From CAYPTJ01 sp964413845 (GTDB taxonomy: Bacteria; Patescibacteriota; WWE3; 9FT-COMBO-53-11): DNA of 6,725 nucleotides. Positions 4,419 through 6,725 of this stretch are shown here, one piece after another (within the stretch, counting starts at the first letter, position 1; every line of letters starts with the position of its first letter). The DNA is taken from contig CAYPTJ010000023.1 in NCBI GenBank assembly GCA_964413845.1, positions 1-6,725 on the forward strand, given 5' to 3'. A program made the position numbers and the translations under genes. The notes beneath the pieces are model-generated. The model had not been told where the DNA came from and did no database searches. It worked only from the letters and a program-made list of their open reading frames with translations.

Positions 4419-6725
4419 GTGGAGGACAAGATTAAATTAACTCCTCAGCAGGAAAAAGCCGTTCACCATAAAAAAGGTCCTCTTCTTTTGGTTGCCGGGC
4501 CGGGAACGGGAAAAACGGCAGTTGTCACCGAGCGGATCCGTTATCTTATTCAGGAGAAGAAAGTTTCCCCTTCCAACATCTTAGCGTTAACTTTCACCGA
4601 AAAAGCGGCGGAGGAGATGCTCTCCCGAATCGATGAGGTGATGCCTTTGGGGTACGAGGAGCCGTGGCTTTCCACCTTCCATGCTTTCTGTGAACGAATC
4701 TTGCGCGAGAATGCGGTTGAGATCGGACTTGACCCAGTGTATGAAATCTTAACTCCCCCCGAAGCGTGGATTTTTGTTCGCGATAACCTCCTTGCATTTG
4801 ATTTTAAGTACTTTCGGCCTTTAGGTAATCCGACCAAATTTATCCAGGGAATGCTCACCCTTTTCTCAAGAGCCCAAGATCAAGATGTCTCTCCTGAAGA
4901 GTACTTGCGCTACGCGAAAGGCAGAAGGCAACCCGCAAAAAGCAAGGCATTTAGGCGGGCCCGCCACAATGCAGCAGCTTTGGGCGGGGAGGAAAAGGAA
5001 GAAGCCGGAAAGCAACTTGAATTAGCCCACGCCTATCAAAAATACACGGAGCTTAAAACCCAAAACTCGAAACTTGACTTCGGCGACCTTATTATTTGGA
5101 CTCTCAAGCTTTTTCGGGAACGCCCCGCCGTCCTCCACCATTATCGCCAACAGTTTCAGCAGATCTTGGTGGACGAATTTCAGGACACAAACTTTGCGCA
5201 GTATGAGCTTCTTCGGCTTTTGGCACCTCCCAAAAGCAACCCTAACCTTGTGGTCGTTGCCGATGATGACCAGTGCATCTACAAATGGCGTGGGGCCTGT
5301 ATCTCAAATATCTGGCAGTTTCAAAAAGACTATCCGCAGGCGAAGGTGACCGTTCTTGAGCGAACTTTTCGCCTTCACTCCGGTATCTTTCAGCCCGCTT
5401 ACACTCTTATCCAAAACAACAACCCCGATCGGTTAGAGACAAAGCTTAAAATCAGCAAGAAGTTAAGGACGAAGGGGGAAGGTCCCCAGCCGGAGGTGCT
5501 TGTGGCAGAGACGGCGGAGGAGGAGGCAGAGCAGGCTGTCCAAAAGATTGATGAGCTTACCGAAGAGGGTTATCACTTTGCCGATTTTGCGATTCTTGCC
5601 CGGGCAAACGCTCATCTTGATCCTTTTATCGCTGCCCTTCGCCGCCATGGAATTCCTTACCAGCTGGTTGGCAACCGAGGGCTCTTTGAGCAGGAGGAAA
5701 TCAAGGAGCTTTTAAGCGTCCTTCGGGTTCTCAAGGATCCCCATGATCGCCTCTCTTGGTATCAGCTTTTATCGATGGAGGAGTGGGGGATTCCCGCGGA
5801 GCAAGCGCTTTTCCTTCTTACCGAATCACAAAAGAAATCCGCTCCTTTGTGGGAGGTTTTGGCCGCGGTTGATATCAAGCCAGTGCAATTAATAAAAGAG
5901 CTTCAAGCGCAATCACTTAAAAAGCCCCCAACAGTGGTTCTCTTGGAGTTTATCGAGAAAGCGGGTTATGGGCGAAGGCTTTTGAAAGAGGAGTCAGTTG
6001 AAAACCAGCTAAAAGTTAAAAACATCAACCTTTTCCTCGAGCGGATCAAACTTTATGAGACGAAGGCAAAAACCCCCAACATTCCAGAGCTCGTTGATTG
6101 GTTGGATGCATTAATTGAAGCTGGTGAATCTCCGGCTCAAGCGGAGATTGAGGATATCGATACGGTCAATCTTTTAACCGTCCATGCCGCTAAGGGGTTG
6201 GAATTCCCCGTTGTTTTTCTCGTTTGCCTCACCAGCGATCGCTTCCCGACCCGTGACCGTCGCGACCCTCTTGAACTTCCGTTACCGCTTTTCAAAGAGA
6301 TTCTCCCTTCAGGAGATGCGCATTTAGAGGAAGAGCGGCGGCTGTTTTTTGTGGGTTGCACCCGGGCAAAGGAACGGCTTTTTCTCTCCCTTGCCCGCTC
6401 CTACGGAGGACTAAAGGAAAAAAGACCTTCGCTCTTTCTCAAAGAGCTAGGGATTGAAATTACTGAGCTTCCGGTAATTGATCACAAAACAACCATCTGG
6501 CAAGCTCCAAGGGGTAAAAAAATTATTCAAAAAGCACGGTTTGAGATCCCCCGTTTTTCCTACTCCTACTTTGAGGATTTTAAGACCTGTCCCTTGAAGT
6601 TCAAATACCATTATCTTCTTAAAATTCCCGTTCCTCCCGCCCGGGCCCAATCGTTTGGATTAACGATGCATCGGGTTCTCAGGGATTTTCACCGTCTCTC
6701 CAAAGAGAGCCAAACGCTTGGTAAT
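4419..6725 (+). CDS. UvrD/PcrA-like SF1 helicase with C-terminal PD-(D/E)XK nuclease domain (3' partial)
   Basis: ATP-dependent 3'-5' DNA helicase of superfamily 1A; 769 codons are present and the frame runs off the window. Motifs: Q-like LTPQQ (7-11), Walker A AGPGTGKT (26-33), Ia LTFTEKAAEEM (57-67), TFHAF (86-90), LDFGDLI (219-225), Walker B LVDEFQDTN (250-258), III ADDDQCIYKWRGA (281-293), IV ERTFR (314-318), V VNLLTVHAAKGLEF (583-596), VI EEERRLFFVGCTRAKERL (637-654). Then FSYSYFEDFKTCPLKFKYHY (with Cys724) and GLTMH (His751) open a RecB/AddB-type nuclease domain whose catalytic Asp/Glu/Lys would lie beyond the window. This predicts a double-strand-break or repair helicase-nuclease. The start is GTG 4419, with TTG 4413 the only upstream alternative after the stop at 4407-4409. 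There is no Shine-Dalgarno sequence, so the message may be leaderless. A non-conserved stretch near residues 181-190 coincides with a GC palindrome. No frameshift was found. Confidence 0.93.
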   Translation, partial: MEDKIKLTPQQEKAVHHKKGPLLLVAGPGTGKTAVVTERIRYLIQEKKVSPSNILALTFTEKAAEEMLSRIDEVMPLGYEEPWLSTFHAFCERILRENAVEIGLDPVYEILTPPEAWIFVRDNLLAFDFKYFRPLGNPTKFIQGMLTLFSRAQDQDVSPEEYLRYAKGRRQPAKSKAFRRARHNAAALGGEEKEEAGKQLELAHAYQKYTELKTQNSKLDFGDLIIWTLKLFRERPAVLHHYRQQFQQILVDEFQDTNFAQYELLRLLAPPKSNPNLVVVADDDQCIYKWRGACISNIWQFQKDYPQAKVTVLERTFRLHSGIFQPAYTLIQNNNPDRLETKLKISKKLRTKGEGPQPEVLVAETAEEEAEQAVQKIDELTEEGYHFADFAILARANAHLDPFIAALRRHGIPYQLVGNRGLFEQEEIKELLSVLRVLKDPHDRLSWYQLLSMEEWGIPAEQALFLLTESQKKSAPLWEVLAAVDIKPVQLIKELQAQSLKKPPTVVLLEFIEKAGYGRRLLKEESVENQLKVKNINLFLERIKLYETKAKTPNIPELVDWLDALIEAGESPAQAEIEDIDTVNLLTVHAAKGLEFPVVFLVCLTSDRFPTRDRRDPLELPLPLFKEILPSGDAHLEEERRLFFVGCTRAKERLFLSLARSYGGLKEKRPSLFLKELGIEITELPVIDHKTTIWQAPRGKKIIQKARFEIPRFSYSYFEDFKTCPLKFKYHYLLKIPVPPARAQSFGLTMHRVLRDFHRLSKESQTLGN
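4960..4988 (+). repeat. REP-like CCCGCC/GGCGGG hairpin inside the helicase gene
   Basis: CCCGCC (4960-4965) pairs with GGCGGG (4983-4988), extended inward by CAA (4967-4969) with TTG (4980-4982) and GC (4971-4972) with GC (4977-4978) around AGCA. The left arm is also half of a perfect 12-base palindrome, GGCGGGCCCGCC (4954-4965). It encodes residues around RARHNAAALGGEE, between conserved helicase motifs Ia and II, with the frame kept. It shares its stem core with the palindromes at 78-94 and 1793-1810. Confidence 0.4.

Noticed and set aside
4550..4858. Antisense frames at 4550-4858, 5463-5648, 6137-6361 and 6447-6650 and the sense frames at 5074-5349 and 5500-5715
   Set aside because: All lie inside the uninterrupted helicase frame, which carries every expected motif.

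Overview
The window looks like a piece of a Candidate Phyla Radiation (Patescibacteria) chromosome, probably Microgenomates- or Parcubacteria-like. This rests on its diversity-generating retroelement (DGR) architecture, short genes that overlap by ATGA or GTGA, small lineage-specific ORFs and recurring CCCCGCC/GGCGGGG palindromes. TGA is used as an ordinary stop (for example at 1203 and 2807), so the recoded Gracilibacteria/Absconditabacteria are disfavoured. The lineage assignment is inference; no marker gene is present.

Region 1 (1-1870) is a DGR. The first 12 bases read Ala-Ser-Trp-stop and match the sequence that follows the conserved GFRCV end of the template repeat. They are best explained as the last codons of the variable protein, with its variable repeat just outside the window. 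Then come a long hairpin (19-51), a second GC-rich hairpin (78-94), a DGR-type reverse transcriptase (114-1205) with YMDD and IGNLTSQ motifs, an Avd-like four-helix-bundle accessory protein (1202-1540, overlapping the RT stop), and an asparagine-codon-rich template repeat (about 1568-1699). About 170 bases of non-coding sequence with hairpins follow. The RT and Avd would copy the template RNA with errors at adenines and write the cDNA into the variable repeat, diversifying a C-type-lectin/FGE-like surface of the target protein.

Region 2 (1871-4355) holds rmuC, which begins directly behind an extended -10 promoter and may be leaderless. An unrecognised multi-pass membrane protein overlaps it by ATGA. 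Next is a structured inverted-repeat element (3730-3805), then two small overlapping genes (a helical 84-aa protein and a basic 64-aa Cys-rich protein), closed by a clear rho-independent terminator (4325-4355).

Region 3 (4419-6725) is the first 769 codons of a UvrD/PcrA-like SF1 helicase whose C-terminus enters a RecB-type PD-(D/E)XK nuclease domain before the window ends. RmuC and the helicase-nuclease are both DNA recombination/repair functions, but they appear to be separate transcription units and nothing ties them mechanistically to the DGR.

The most notable system is the DGR. An open frame runs from the template repeat into rmuC without a stop, so automated gene calling would report a false fused protein of about 409 aa; the real rmuC begins at 1871.
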